NCBI RefSeq assembly: GCF_001676385.1
Contig: NZ_LYVJ01000002.1
Coordinates: 1-64,000, forward strand
Origin: Stenotrophomonas maltophilia
Lineage (GTDB): Bacteria; Pseudomonadota; Gammaproteobacteria; Xanthomonadales; Xanthomonadaceae
Length of the DNA stretch: 64,000 nt
Direction of reading: 5' to 3'
Part shown: positions 10,020 to 18,167 of the stretch, one piece after another
How positions within the stretch are numbered: position 1 is the first letter of the stretch
How the letters are laid out: every line of letters begins with the position of its first letter
Position numbers and translations under genes: made by a program
Notes under the pieces: model-generated
The model's input: only the letters and a program-made list of their open reading frames with translations
Databases searched by the model: none
What the model was told of the DNA's origin: nothing

Positions 10020-11129
10020 TCAACGCCCGGTCTTCACCTCGGTCCACAGCCGGGTGTAGAGCTTGTCGGTCTCCGGCGTGTTGATTGAATAGGTGAACAT
10101 CTTCTCGGCCACATCGGCCGGCGGATAGATGGTCGGATCCGTGCGGATCGCCTCATCCACCAGGGGCGTCGCCGCCGGGACCGGGTTGGCGTAGTGGATG
10201 AAGTTGGTGTTGGCCGCGGCGACCTTCGGTTGCAGCAGGTAGTTGATGAACTTGTACGCCGCTTCGGGGTGCTTGGCATCCTTCGGGATCGCCAGCATGT
10301 CGAACCACTGCGGGGCGCCTTCCTTCGGGATGGAATAAGCCACATGCACGCCGTTGCTGGCCTCTTCGGCGCGGTCGCGGGCCTGGATGATGTCGCCCGA
10401 CCAGCCGACCACCAGGCAGGTGCCTCCATTGGCCAGCGAGCCCACGTACTGCGAGGAGTGGAAGTTCTGCACGTAGGGGCGGATCGACTTCAGCAGGTCG
10501 GCGGCCTTCTGCAGTTCGGCCGGATCGCCGCTGTGCGGATCCAGGCCCAGGTAATGCAGCGCGATCGGGATCATGTCGGCCGGCGTGTCCAGGATCGCCA
10601 CGCCACAGTCCTTCATCTTGCTGATGTTCTCCGGCTTGAACACCAGGTCCCAGCTGTTGGCGATGTCGGTGCTGCCACCGAAACGCTCCTTCAGCATGTC
10701 CACGTTGTAGCCGATGCCGGTGGTGCCGATCATGTACGGCACGCCGTACTTGTTGTCCGGGTCCTGGGTCGCAATGCGCTTCATCACCGCCGGATCGAGA
10801 TTGGCCAGGTTCGGGATCCTGCTCTTGTCCAGTGGCAGGAACACGCCCGCCTGGATCTGGCGGCCGAAGAAGTTCAGGGTCGGTACCACTACGTCATAGC
10901 CGCTGTTGCCGGCCAGCAGCTTGGTCTCGACCATCTCGTCGCTGTCGAACACGTCGTAGGTCACCTTGATCCCGGTCTCCTTCTCGAAGGTCGGGATGGT
11001 GTCCTCGGCGATGTAATCGCTGTAGTTGTAGACGTTCAGGACCTGGCTGTCCTGCGCGCCGCCGTTGCCACCGCCACAGGCGGCGAGCATGGCGGAGGCC
11101 AGGCCGAGCGTGAGGATACGCAGCTTCAT
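10020..11129 (-). CDS. potF: polyamine ABC transporter substrate-binding protein (PotF type)
   Basis: This 369-residue binding protein belongs to the PotD/PotF family (NVYNYSDYIAEDTIPTFEKE, YDVFDSDEMVETKLL, WSGDIIQARDRA). The N-terminus ends in LAACGGG, a lipobox with Cys at residue 18, so it is probably a lipoprotein held at the membrane rather than free in the periplasm like E. coli PotF. It lies 90 bases downstream of puuA on the same strand and is likely expressed with puuD-puuA. It should deliver putrescine or a similar polyamine to PotGHI, encoded on the far side of the FMO-like gene. Confidence 0.92.
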   Translation of the reverse strand: MKLRILTLGLASAMLAACGGGNGGAQDSQVLNVYNYSDYIAEDTIPTFEKETGIKVTYDVFDSDEMVETKLLAGNSGYDVVVPTLNFFGRQIQAGVFLPLDKSRIPNLANLDPAVMKRIATQDPDNKYGVPYMIGTTGIGYNVDMLKERFGGSTDIANSWDLVFKPENISKMKDCGVAILDTPADMIPIALHYLGLDPHSGDPAELQKAADLLKSIRPYVQNFHSSQYVGSLANGGTCLVVGWSGDIIQARDRAEEASNGVHVAYSIPKEGAPQWFDMLAIPKDAKHPEAAYKFINYLLQPKVAAANTNFIHYANPVPAATPLVDEAIRTDPTIYPPADVAEKMFTYSINTPETDKLYTRLWTEVKTGR

Positions 11130-11219
11130 CGGGTGCTCCAGAATGCAGAAAGAGGACCGGCGGTAGCCGGTGACGGCTGCCAGCCTACCCCCGGCCGATG
11201 GATTTTTCTATTGCGGGGC

Positions 11220-12617
11220 TCAGACGTTCAGCAGCAGGAACTCCCGCTCCCACGAGCTGATGACACGGAAGAAAGTCTCGTATTCCTTGCGCTTGACCGA
11301 GATGTAGGCCCGGCAGAAGCGTTCGCCCAGCAGGGCCTGCAGCTCGCTGCACCGTTCCAGCCCGTCCAGCGCCTCGCCCAGCGAGCGCGGCAGGTTGTAT
11401 CCCAGTTCCTTGGCGCTGCCGGTGACAGGCGCGTCCGGTGCCAGCCGCTCGCGGATGCCAAGCAGGCCGCAGGCCAGGGTTGCCGCCATCGCCAGGTAGG
11501 GGTTGGCGTCGGAGCCCGCGAACCGGCTTTCCACGCGCATGTTCTCCGGCGTATCCAGCGGTACGCGCAGGCCGCAGGTGCGGTTGTCGAAGCCCCAGTG
11601 CACGTTGCTCGGGGAAACCTCGCCGAACACCAGGCGGCGGTAGGAATTCACGTTGGGCGCGAAGAACGCCATCGCCTGCGGCGCATATTTCTGCAGGCCG
11701 CCCAGGTAATGGCCGAATACCGGGCTGAACTCGCCCTCGGCGTCGCCATCCCCGGCGAACACGTTGCTGCCATCGCTAACCCGCACCAGGCTCTGGTGGA
11801 TGTGCATCGCACTGCCCGGCTCGTTTTCCATCGGCTTGGCCAGAAAGGTCGCATACACGCCATGGCGCATCGCCGCCTCGCGCATGGTGCGCTTGAACAG
11901 GAACACCTGGTCGGCCAGGTCCATCGCATCGGCATGGGTGAAATTGACCTCAAGCTGAGCGGCGCCGGATTCGTGGATCAGCGTGTCCACGTCCAGCTTC
12001 ATTGCGTCGGCATAGTCGTACATCAGGTCGAGGATCGGGTCGAATTCGTTGACCGCATCGATCGAGTACGACTGCCGCGCTGTTTCCGGACGGCCGGAGC
12101 GGCCGGCCGGTGGCAGCAGCGGGAAGTCCGGATCGGTGTTCTTCTGCACCAGGAAGAATTCCAGCTCCGGTGCCACCACCGGGCGCAGGCCCAGTTCGGC
12201 GTAGGCGGCCAGTACGCGGCGCAGCACGTTGCGTGGGGCCAGTTCATGGGGCTCGCCGTTCTTGGTGTAGCAATCGTGGATGACCTGCGCGGTGGCATCG
12301 GCCGCCCAGGGCACCATGCGCACAGTGTCCGGGTCGGGGCGCAGCATCATGTCCGAGTCCGACGGCGAGGTCAGCTCGTAGTAGTCGTCGGGAAATTCGC
12401 CGGTGACGGTGGTGGCGAAGATGCCTTCGGGCAGGCGGGTGCCGTAATCGTGCGAGAACTTGTCGGCGGGGATGATCTTGCCGCGCGCGTTGCCGGTGAT
12501 ATCCGGCACCAGGCATTCGACCTCGGTGATCCGCCGCTCCTTCAGCCAGCGCAGCAGGCTGCTTTCCTGCGGTACGGGAGGCGTGGCCGTCTTGCGCGGG
12601 CGCGTTCGGGAACTCAT
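11220..12617 (-). CDS. puuA: gamma-glutamylputrescine synthetase (glutamine-synthetase family)
   Basis: This 465-residue protein is of the glutamine-synthetase fold, with the metal and ATP motifs MENEPGSAMHIHQSL and NVHWGFDNRT. PuuA/SpuI enzymes join glutamate to putrescine using ATP, the first step of the Puu pathway. The start at 12617 (MSSRTRPRK) overlaps the puuD stop by four bases; the longer open frame upstream is only puuD in another frame. Linkage to a gamma-glutamyl-GABA hydrolase and to PotF supports polyamine use over true glutamine synthesis. The exact polyamine is not certain. Confidence 0.9.
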   Translation of the reverse strand: MSSRTRPRKTATPPVPQESSLLRWLKERRITEVECLVPDITGNARGKIIPADKFSHDYGTRLPEGIFATTVTGEFPDDYYELTSPSDSDMMLRPDPDTVRMVPWAADATAQVIHDCYTKNGEPHELAPRNVLRRVLAAYAELGLRPVVAPELEFFLVQKNTDPDFPLLPPAGRSGRPETARQSYSIDAVNEFDPILDLMYDYADAMKLDVDTLIHESGAAQLEVNFTHADAMDLADQVFLFKRTMREAAMRHGVYATFLAKPMENEPGSAMHIHQSLVRVSDGSNVFAGDGDAEGEFSPVFGHYLGGLQKYAPQAMAFFAPNVNSYRRLVFGEVSPSNVHWGFDNRTCGLRVPLDTPENMRVESRFAGSDANPYLAMAATLACGLLGIRERLAPDAPVTGSAKELGYNLPRSLGEALDGLERCSELQALLGERFCRAYISVKRKEYETFFRVISSWEREFLLLNV

Positions 12618-13375
12618 CGGGATTCCAGTCGGTCCTGTTGGTGCTGCCGGCAAGCTTGGCCGAATGCACGGAAAATGGCGTGATAGAACGGCGCGTGCAT
12701 GACACGCCACTCCGGGTGCCACTGTACGCCGAGCACGAAACGATGGTGGAGGCTGCGCGCGGCCTCCACCAGCCCGTCATCGGCCCGGGCCTCGACCTGC
12801 AGGCCCGGCGCGAGGCGGGCGATGCCCTGCCCGTGCACCGAATTGACATGCGCGCGGCCACCCTCGTGCCACTGCGCCAGCCAACCATCGGCGGCCAGCG
12901 TTACGGCATGCGCTGGCCCGTACTGCACCTCCACCGGCGCCTGCAGGTCTTCGCGATGGTCGGCCAGGCCGGGTACGGCATGCACCTGCGGATGCAGGCT
13001 CCCGCCCAGCGCGACGTTCAGTTCCTGGAAGCCCCGGCAGATCGCCAGCACCGGCAGGTCCAGCGCCAACGCCTGGCGCAGCAGCGCAAAGGCATTGGCA
13101 TCCCGGGCCGGGTCATGCGGATTGCCCGGCCAGCTGCGCCCGCCTTCGTAGTGCTGCGGCTCGATGTTGCTGGCTGCGCCGGTCAACAGCAGGCCATCGA
13201 GCCCCTGCAGCCAGTCGCCGGCCGGCAACGGTGGCTTCAGGCTCGGTAGCACCACCGGGGTCACCTCAGCCGCCTCTGCCAGCGCGCGCACGTACTTCTC
13301 GCCAGCCACCGCGAAGCGGTGATGGCCGAGCACGATGCTGTCGGTGGGCAGGCCCACCCAGGGCAGGCGGCGCAT
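12614..13375 (-). CDS. puuD: gamma-glutamyl-GABA hydrolase (class I amidotransferase fold)
   Basis: This 253-residue protein matches PuuD (about 254 residues). It has the nucleophile elbow with Cys in LAICRGFQELNVALGGSL and the His/Glu pair in VQWHPEW of class I glutamine amidotransferases. It releases GABA and glutamate from gamma-glutamyl-GABA in the cytoplasm. It is first in a probable puuD-puuA-potF transcript and is divergent from puuB across about 160 bases that should hold both promoters. I see no PuuR-like regulator gene nearby. Confidence 0.92.
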   Translation of the reverse strand: MRRLPWVGLPTDSIVLGHHRFAVAGEKYVRALAEAAEVTPVVLPSLKPPLPAGDWLQGLDGLLLTGAASNIEPQHYEGGRSWPGNPHDPARDANAFALLRQALALDLPVLAICRGFQELNVALGGSLHPQVHAVPGLADHREDLQAPVEVQYGPAHAVTLAADGWLAQWHEGGRAHVNSVHGQGIARLAPGLQVEARADDGLVEAARSLHHRFVLGVQWHPEWRVMHAPFYHAIFRAFGQACRQHQQDRLESR

Positions 13376-13535
13376 GGGAAGACTCCTTGGCGTGCGGACA
13401 CGTTACCCGTCGCTCACCGCACGCGGCAAGCCGCTGCCGTCACGCCATGCCGTCGCGCATCGGCGAAACTACGCGGGTGAACGCTGATCGAACTGCCACG
13501 CTCCGTCCTCCCGCCCTGCACCCGCGAGGCCTGCA

Positions 13536-14813
13536 GTGAACGCCGCCTTCCCCCCCAGCTGGTATGCGGCCAGCCTGGCCGAACCGCCCGCATTGCCCGC
13601 GTTGCGGGGGGAGGTGCATGCGGATGTCGCGGTGCTGGGCGCGGGTTACACCGGCCTGACCGCCGCACTGGAACTGGCCGCGCGCGGCCAGCGCGTGGTG
13701 GTGCTGGAAGCGCAGCGGATCGGCTGGGGCGCGTCCGGCCGCAACGGTGGCCAGGCGCTGGTCGGTTATGGCTGCGAGGTGGACGAACTGGAGCGTCAGC
13801 TCGGTCGTGACGATGCGCGCCACCTGTTCGACTGGTCACGCGATGCGGTGCAGGCCATGCGCACGCGCATCGATCGCCACGGCATCGACTGCCATTGGGT
13901 GGAAGGCCACGCCAGCGTCGCCATCCGCGAGCGTCATGAGCGCGACCTGCGCGCCAACTGCGAGCACCTGCAGCGCCACTACGACTACCCCATGCAGTGG
14001 TGGGACCGTGATGCCCTGCGCGAACAGCTGGCCAGCCCGCGCTACCGCGCCGCGATGTTCGATCCGCTCAGCGCGCACCTGCAGCCCCTGGCCTATGCCC
14101 GCGGACTGGCCGATGCGGCCAGTGCGGCCGGCGTGGTGATCCACGAGAACTCTGCAGTGACCCGCGTACAGCGCGGCACCCAGCCCACCCTGCACACCGC
14201 GCAGGGAAGCGTGCGCGCTGCGCATCTGGTGATCGCCGGCAATGCGTGGCTGCAGGGCCTGCTGCCCGAGCTGGAACGCCGGATCATGCCGGTCGGCACC
14301 TATATCGGCGCCAGCGCGCCGCTGGGTGCCGAGCGCGCCCGCGCCCTGATCGGCAACAACATGGCCGTGGCGGACACCGCCTGGGCACTGGACTACTTCC
14401 GCCTCAGCCACGACCACCGGCTGCTGTTCGGTGGCCGTGCCAGCTACTCGGCGCTGCCTCCTCCCGGCCTGCGCGGGGTGATGCAGCGGCGCATGCACCA
14501 GGTGTTCCCGCAACTGGCCGACGTGGCACTGGACCAGGTCTGGGGCGGCTACGTGGACATTACCCGCAACCGCGCCCCGCACTGGGGCCGGCTGGATGGC
14601 AACCTGTACTTCGCGCAGGGGTTCTCCGGCCACGGTGTGGCCGCAGCCGGGCTGGCCGGCGAGATCATCGCGGCAGCGATTGCCGGCCAGAGCGAGCGCC
14701 TGGACGTGTTCCAGCGCCTGCGGCATGCGCCCTTCCCCGGCGGCCGCCTGCTGCGCACCCCCCTGCTGGTCGCGGCGATGTCCTGGTACAAGCTGCGGGA
14801 TGCCTTGTGGTGA
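13536..14813 (+). CDS. puuB: gamma-glutamylputrescine oxidase (FAD-dependent)
   Basis: This 425-residue flavoprotein of the DAO family has the FAD motif VAVLGAGYTGLTAALELA near residue 30 and the C-terminal FAD-binding stretch GFSGHGVAAAGLAG. PuuB oxidises gamma-glutamylputrescine to gamma-glutamyl-aminobutyraldehyde, giving ammonia and H2O2. The GTG at 13536 gives the expected N-terminus (NAAFPPSWYAASL). It is divergent from puuD. PuuC, the next enzyme of the route, is encoded about 7 kb away. Confidence 0.9.
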   Translation: MNAAFPPSWYAASLAEPPALPALRGEVHADVAVLGAGYTGLTAALELAARGQRVVVLEAQRIGWGASGRNGGQALVGYGCEVDELERQLGRDDARHLFDWSRDAVQAMRTRIDRHGIDCHWVEGHASVAIRERHERDLRANCEHLQRHYDYPMQWWDRDALREQLASPRYRAAMFDPLSAHLQPLAYARGLADAASAAGVVIHENSAVTRVQRGTQPTLHTAQGSVRAAHLVIAGNAWLQGLLPELERRIMPVGTYIGASAPLGAERARALIGNNMAVADTAWALDYFRLSHDHRLLFGGRASYSALPPPGLRGVMQRRMHQVFPQLADVALDQVWGGYVDITRNRAPHWGRLDGNLYFAQGFSGHGVAAAGLAGEIIAAAIAGQSERLDVFQRLRHAPFPGGRLLRTPLLVAAMSWYKLRDALW

Positions 14814-14879
14814 ACATTTTGCATTTACGCCCGTATGGAGCGTTCTGAACAAATCGGGGCGCTCATCGTGCTGCACGCG

Positions 14880-14906
14880 TCACAGATTTTCACGCAACTT
14901 CTGTGA
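14880..14906. promoter_or_regulatory. 7-bp inverted repeat upstream of the MASE1 gene
   Basis: TCACAGA at 14880-14886 and TCTGTGA at 14900-14906 form a perfect inverted repeat with a 13-base spacer, about 130 bases before the MASE1 gene. It could be an operator or a weak hairpin. It does not match the Clp/CRP consensus. Confidence 0.3.
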
Positions 14907-15035
14907 TGGATGGTTCACCAGTTCCCCAAATGCGCAGTCGTGCAATTGCATAATCGTTCGCAGACCGATACCGTCCTGAAGAACCGGGCCCCGCGGCGAA
15001 TGGATGCTGACAGGGGACACGTAGGAGAGGGGGAC

Positions 15036-16628
15036 GTGCGATTGGACTGGTGGAAAGAAGGATTGTTGCTGAAGGTGCGCATTCGTCCGGCTGGCCTGAT
15101 GCTGGCCTTGCTTTATGCAGTTGCCTACTGGGCAACCCGACAGTTGTCGCTGGATCAATTTTATCTACCAGCTGGAATCCGGGTGGCGGCCGTGCTGTTG
15201 TGTCCGCCTCGCCTGTGGCCCTACCTGCTGCTGGGCGAATATGCGTACTTTGCACAGTCCCGCGTGCCTATGATCGAGAAGTATGGCCTGACGTGGGCCA
15301 TTGTTGCCTCCGCGTTCCTCATGCCAGCGGTGATGCTGATTGTGAAGCTGCAACGACGACTGATGGCAGAGTCGCAGACGATCGGCCTTCTGCTGATTGC
15401 AGCCGCTGCCAGCGTCGTCGTTACTCTGCTCAACCTGAGCTTTTCGCATCTGCTTTGGCCGACACCCCCAACCACGCCCTTCCTGACCAATGCGGCTCGC
15501 TACAGTGTGGGTGACTTCATCGGCATTCTGACGGTGACCCCCATCGCCCTGCTGTGGGCGCGACAGGACGTGGAGCAGCAGTGGAGCGCGCTAAAGAAAG
15601 TCCCGATGCTGGCATCACTTTCATTGATGCTGCTGATCGGAATAACAGCGACTCAACTGCCCACAGAATGGATTGCATTGAAGGCAACATTCCTGCTGCT
15701 GTTGGCGCTCCCAGCGACCGCGCTTACCTGCCTGTATGGCTGGAAGGGTGCTGCCCTTGCAGTGCCGGTGCTCAACATGGTCATCGGCCTGACCACGCCC
15801 AACACCCATCCAACCGCATTCGATCCCGCGGCCTTCATCACTCAGCAGATCATGGCGATCAGCGGCATCGTATTGCTACTGCTCGGATCACGCATTACCC
15901 ACTTCTACCACCGTTACAGACTGCGCGAGATGGGAGAAAGGGACGCGATCCATCTTGCAAGGAGCTCGCAATTGGCCAGCGAGATGGAGCTGCGCGAACG
16001 TGCCCTGCACCTTCGCAAGCTTGGCGACGGCATTGATACGTCCCTGGTTGAACTGGCCGAATGGCTCAAGGCTCAGGGACATCACGCAGTGGCCAGCAGC
16101 CTTCTGCATACATCGAATGTACATTCGCGGCTGTTTCGCGAGCAGACAAGCATGGTCTATCCATCAGGTCTGGAGCACCTAGGGCTTTACGTGGCCTTGC
16201 AGGCTGGTGGCATCCGTGAATCATGGAAGCTCACGGAGCGCGTTCTTCGCCCGGATCTGAAAGGCGACCCCTGCAACCTGAGCGTGGAACTGCAGTTGGC
16301 TGCTTACCGAACACTCATCGATGCGGTCTCCATTCTTCTCAAGCATGAAGGTGGTCAGATCCGCATTCGTGCCAGGTGTGGGAGAATGGGCACCAAGCGC
16401 GGAATCCTCATGGTCGTGTCACTGCTGGATCCGCATGTGCGCCTTTCCCAGCAGACAACCATGTCGGCGTTCGAGCGACTGACCGGACGAACCCTCGCCT
16501 ATGACGGAATCGTGGACTGCTATCGCAACCGGGTCAGAATTCTGTTCCTCGATCGCGAAACCAATCTTGAGGCCACGTCCAGTGCTCCACCACAGTACAG
16601 CTGTCCCGCACCGTCTGCTCTGCAGTAG
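15036..16628 (+). CDS. MASE1-domain membrane sensor with degenerate kinase-like C-terminus
   Basis: From a GTG at 15036 (AGGAG eight bases upstream) the protein is 530 residues. The first 300 or so form a MASE1 integral-membrane sensor domain with about eight helices, from AGLMLALLYAVAYWATRQL to MAISGIVLLLLGSRI. A charged helical linker follows (EMELRERALHLRKLGD). The end resembles the N-box region of a histidine-kinase ATPase domain (LQLAAYRTLIDAVSILLKHE). I find no phospho-acceptor His box and no glycine-rich DxGxG ATP motif, so it is probably a pseudo-kinase. It lies upstream of a REC-REC-GGDEF gene and is a likely sensor partner. An ATG at 14910 is in frame but has no good ribosome site. 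Confidence 0.8.
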   Translation: MRLDWWKEGLLLKVRIRPAGLMLALLYAVAYWATRQLSLDQFYLPAGIRVAAVLLCPPRLWPYLLLGEYAYFAQSRVPMIEKYGLTWAIVASAFLMPAVMLIVKLQRRLMAESQTIGLLLIAAAASVVVTLLNLSFSHLLWPTPPTTPFLTNAARYSVGDFIGILTVTPIALLWARQDVEQQWSALKKVPMLASLSLMLLIGITATQLPTEWIALKATFLLLLALPATALTCLYGWKGAALAVPVLNMVIGLTTPNTHPTAFDPAAFITQQIMAISGIVLLLLGSRITHFYHRYRLREMGERDAIHLARSSQLASEMELRERALHLRKLGDGIDTSLVELAEWLKAQGHHAVASSLLHTSNVHSRLFREQTSMVYPSGLEHLGLYVALQAGGIRESWKLTERVLRPDLKGDPCNLSVELQLAAYRTLIDAVSILLKHEGGQIRIRARCGRMGTKRGILMVVSLLDPHVRLSQQTTMSAFERLTGRTLAYDGIVDCYRNRVRILFLDRETNLEATSSAPPQYSCPAPSALQ

Positions 16629-16787
16629 CGCGCTTCATAGCCAAGCGACCGGATCGAGCCAAGGCAGTGGAATGGCATCAGCATGTCCCACACCACCGTG
16701 CTCCAAGATGTCACGGGCACCCGGCGAACATCAGGTGCCCGTGCAATCCGATACTGAGGCTCGCCGATATCCCGGCGAGAGGCCCTA
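16629..16787. other. gap with hairpin between convergent genes
   Basis: Between the MASE1 gene and the oppositely oriented gene at 16788 lies a hairpin near 16713-16742 (CGGGCACC pairing with GGTGCCCG). It has no T-run and may act as a transcription end. Nothing else was recognised. Confidence 0.4.
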
Positions 16788-17213
16788 TCAAGGTGCTTCT
16801 ACCGCCCACAACGTATCAGTTCCGCTCGCATATCTGACAAGCGTGAATGCAGCAGCCCGATAGACAATCGTTCTGCTGGCCTTGGCGGGAACGGGCAGGC
16901 GCTGCTCCGGCAACGATACCTTCGCGGATGGATCACCTGCAGGTAGCACCCAGAACGTGCCGGCAGCATTGCCGATCACAATGTGCACCCGCCCCGCGAG
17001 GTCGTTTACCTGGAAATAATCCATGCCATCGCGCTCGAACCCGTAGACCAGCCAACCGGGATCCACGCTCAGGTTTTCCGCCAGCGGGATCGACTGACCG
17101 AGCCCTCGGGTAGCCATCTTGACTCCATGGTCATCACCCGGGGCAAAAGCAAAAACGGCTAACGGTGCCAACATCAACGCGCCAGCAAATGCATGAATTT
17201 TGAAATTTCTCAC
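16788..17213 (-). CDS. secreted hypothetical protein
   Basis: I do not recognise a family. The GTG at 17213 follows GGAGG at a five-base spacing and directly begins a signal peptide (VRNFKIHAFAGALMLAPLA), so I prefer it to the ATG codons at 17246 and 17243. The product is 141 residues, with a probable mature part from about residue 25. It is rich in beta-prone segments (VHIVIGNAAGTFWVLPAG, TIVYRAAAFTLVRYASG) and has no cysteine in the mature part. It sits alone between the MASE1 gene and a zone of decayed signalling-gene pieces. Confidence 0.65.
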   Translation of the reverse strand: MRNFKIHAFAGALMLAPLAVFAFAPGDDHGVKMATRGLGQSIPLAENLSVDPGWLVYGFERDGMDYFQVNDLAGRVHIVIGNAAGTFWVLPAGDPSAKVSLPEQRLPVPAKASRTIVYRAAAFTLVRYASGTDTLWAVEAP

Positions 17214-17337
17214 ACTGACCTCCAGGTTGGATGCAATACGCATCATGAAGGATGCTACCCAATTCCATCAGCATATACCGGGCGCAGACTATAGTGCCTA
17301 TCGGACATAATCCACTGGATCGATGCAAACCCATGCC

Positions 17338-17740
17338 ACGTCGACACTGCGTCCGAAATTGCCAATGCCCTCAACAAGACCGCTGCAATCAAGCAAGCGC
17401 CCAAGCCTGCCTTTCTGTAGGTCGCCATCGACGGCGACCACGGTGACACGCTCCCGTAGCGCATCCCAATGGGGTAAATCCGGGTAGGTCCGCAGGCATG
17501 CGGCACGAGGCGATCGAACCGCGCAACCCATCCATGCTGCGGGTCGGCGGCAGCTGCGACCGGGACCTGGACAAGCGCGTGCAACAGCAGAAATGCGTCG
17601 ATTGTCTGATGGCGAACACGCCTGACAGCATCAACCGCCCGGTGCGACGGGTGCAGAGGCTGGAACGCGATCAGCGTGTGGCCATACGGATTGTGGATGA
17701 TTCAGCGTCCGCAGGTGGCTATGCCGCTGCACTGCAATAT
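17338..17740 (+). pseudogene. decayed copy of a REC-REC-GGDEF regulator segment
   Basis: From 17507 to about 17737 the frame beginning at 17498 aligns without gaps to the inter-REC part of the intact regulator gene at 18168. Matching pieces include RDLDKRV with EDLRGRV, VQRLERDQRVA with [11 protein letters not shown], and VDDSASAGGYAAAL with [14 protein letters not shown]. Further upstream, TSTL (17338) and DGDHGDT (17430) look like the first REC domain of the same gene, but with a stop codon, frame changes and an extra stretch of about 50 bases. No start, first REC core or output domain remains, so it cannot encode a working regulator. Confidence is high for 17507-17737 and low for the part before it. 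Confidence 0.7.
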
Positions 17741-17750
17741 GTTGAACAAC

Positions 17751-18104
17751 ACCCATCGCGTCATTCCACCCAGGCTGGCGGGCAATCCCTGCCTGCTGAC
17801 CGTGGATCGGCAATTGACCGTCTACCGCTCCTTGATCGAGGCGGTGTCACTCCTGCTGGTGTTGGAGACCAGGCAGGTCTGCATTCGTGCCCGAAGTGGC
17901 CGGGCGGAGGGACGTCGCGGCATCGTTGTTGTCGTGAGCCTGCTCGACCGTAGCTGCGCGCTGTCGACACGTGCCACGCACCAGGCCGTCGAACGCCTGG
18001 CCGGCCGGATGCTTGCCTACGACGGTACGGTTCACTGCCAGGGCAATCGGCTGCGACTGGGCCTGCATGAGTCGATCACCCACCCTTCGCCGACCGCGGC
18101 CTGA
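17751..18104 (+). pseudogene. decayed copy of the MASE1 protein C-terminus
   Basis: This open stretch encodes about 117 residues that align almost without gaps to the last part of the MASE1 protein at 15036. About half of the roughly 105 aligned residues are identical by eye. Shared pieces include YRSLIEAVSLLL with YRTLIDAVSILL, VVVSLLD with MVVSLLD, and RMLAYDGTVHC with RTLAYDGIVDC. The membrane domain and linker are missing and it is abutted, in another frame, to the REC fragment. It has no internal stop, so a short product from a start near 17733 is not excluded, but it is most simply a remnant. Confidence 0.7.
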
Positions 18105-18167
18105 TGCGGAACCTGGTCCGGCGCGCAACGCTCACCGCTAAAGTTACACCCGAAACCGCCGCTATCC

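Noticed and set aside
10194..12683. 829-codon open frame on the plus strand opposite potF and puuA
   Set aside because: It is the antisense shadow of two clear minus-strand genes in GC-rich DNA. The translation is rich in His, Gln, Arg and Val and has no recognisable domain.
17676..18104. A functional small gene at this position
   Set aside because: It can be read as an open frame, but it is a truncated copy of the MASE1 C-terminus joined out of frame to a REC fragment, with no clear ribosome site. A relic is the simpler reading.
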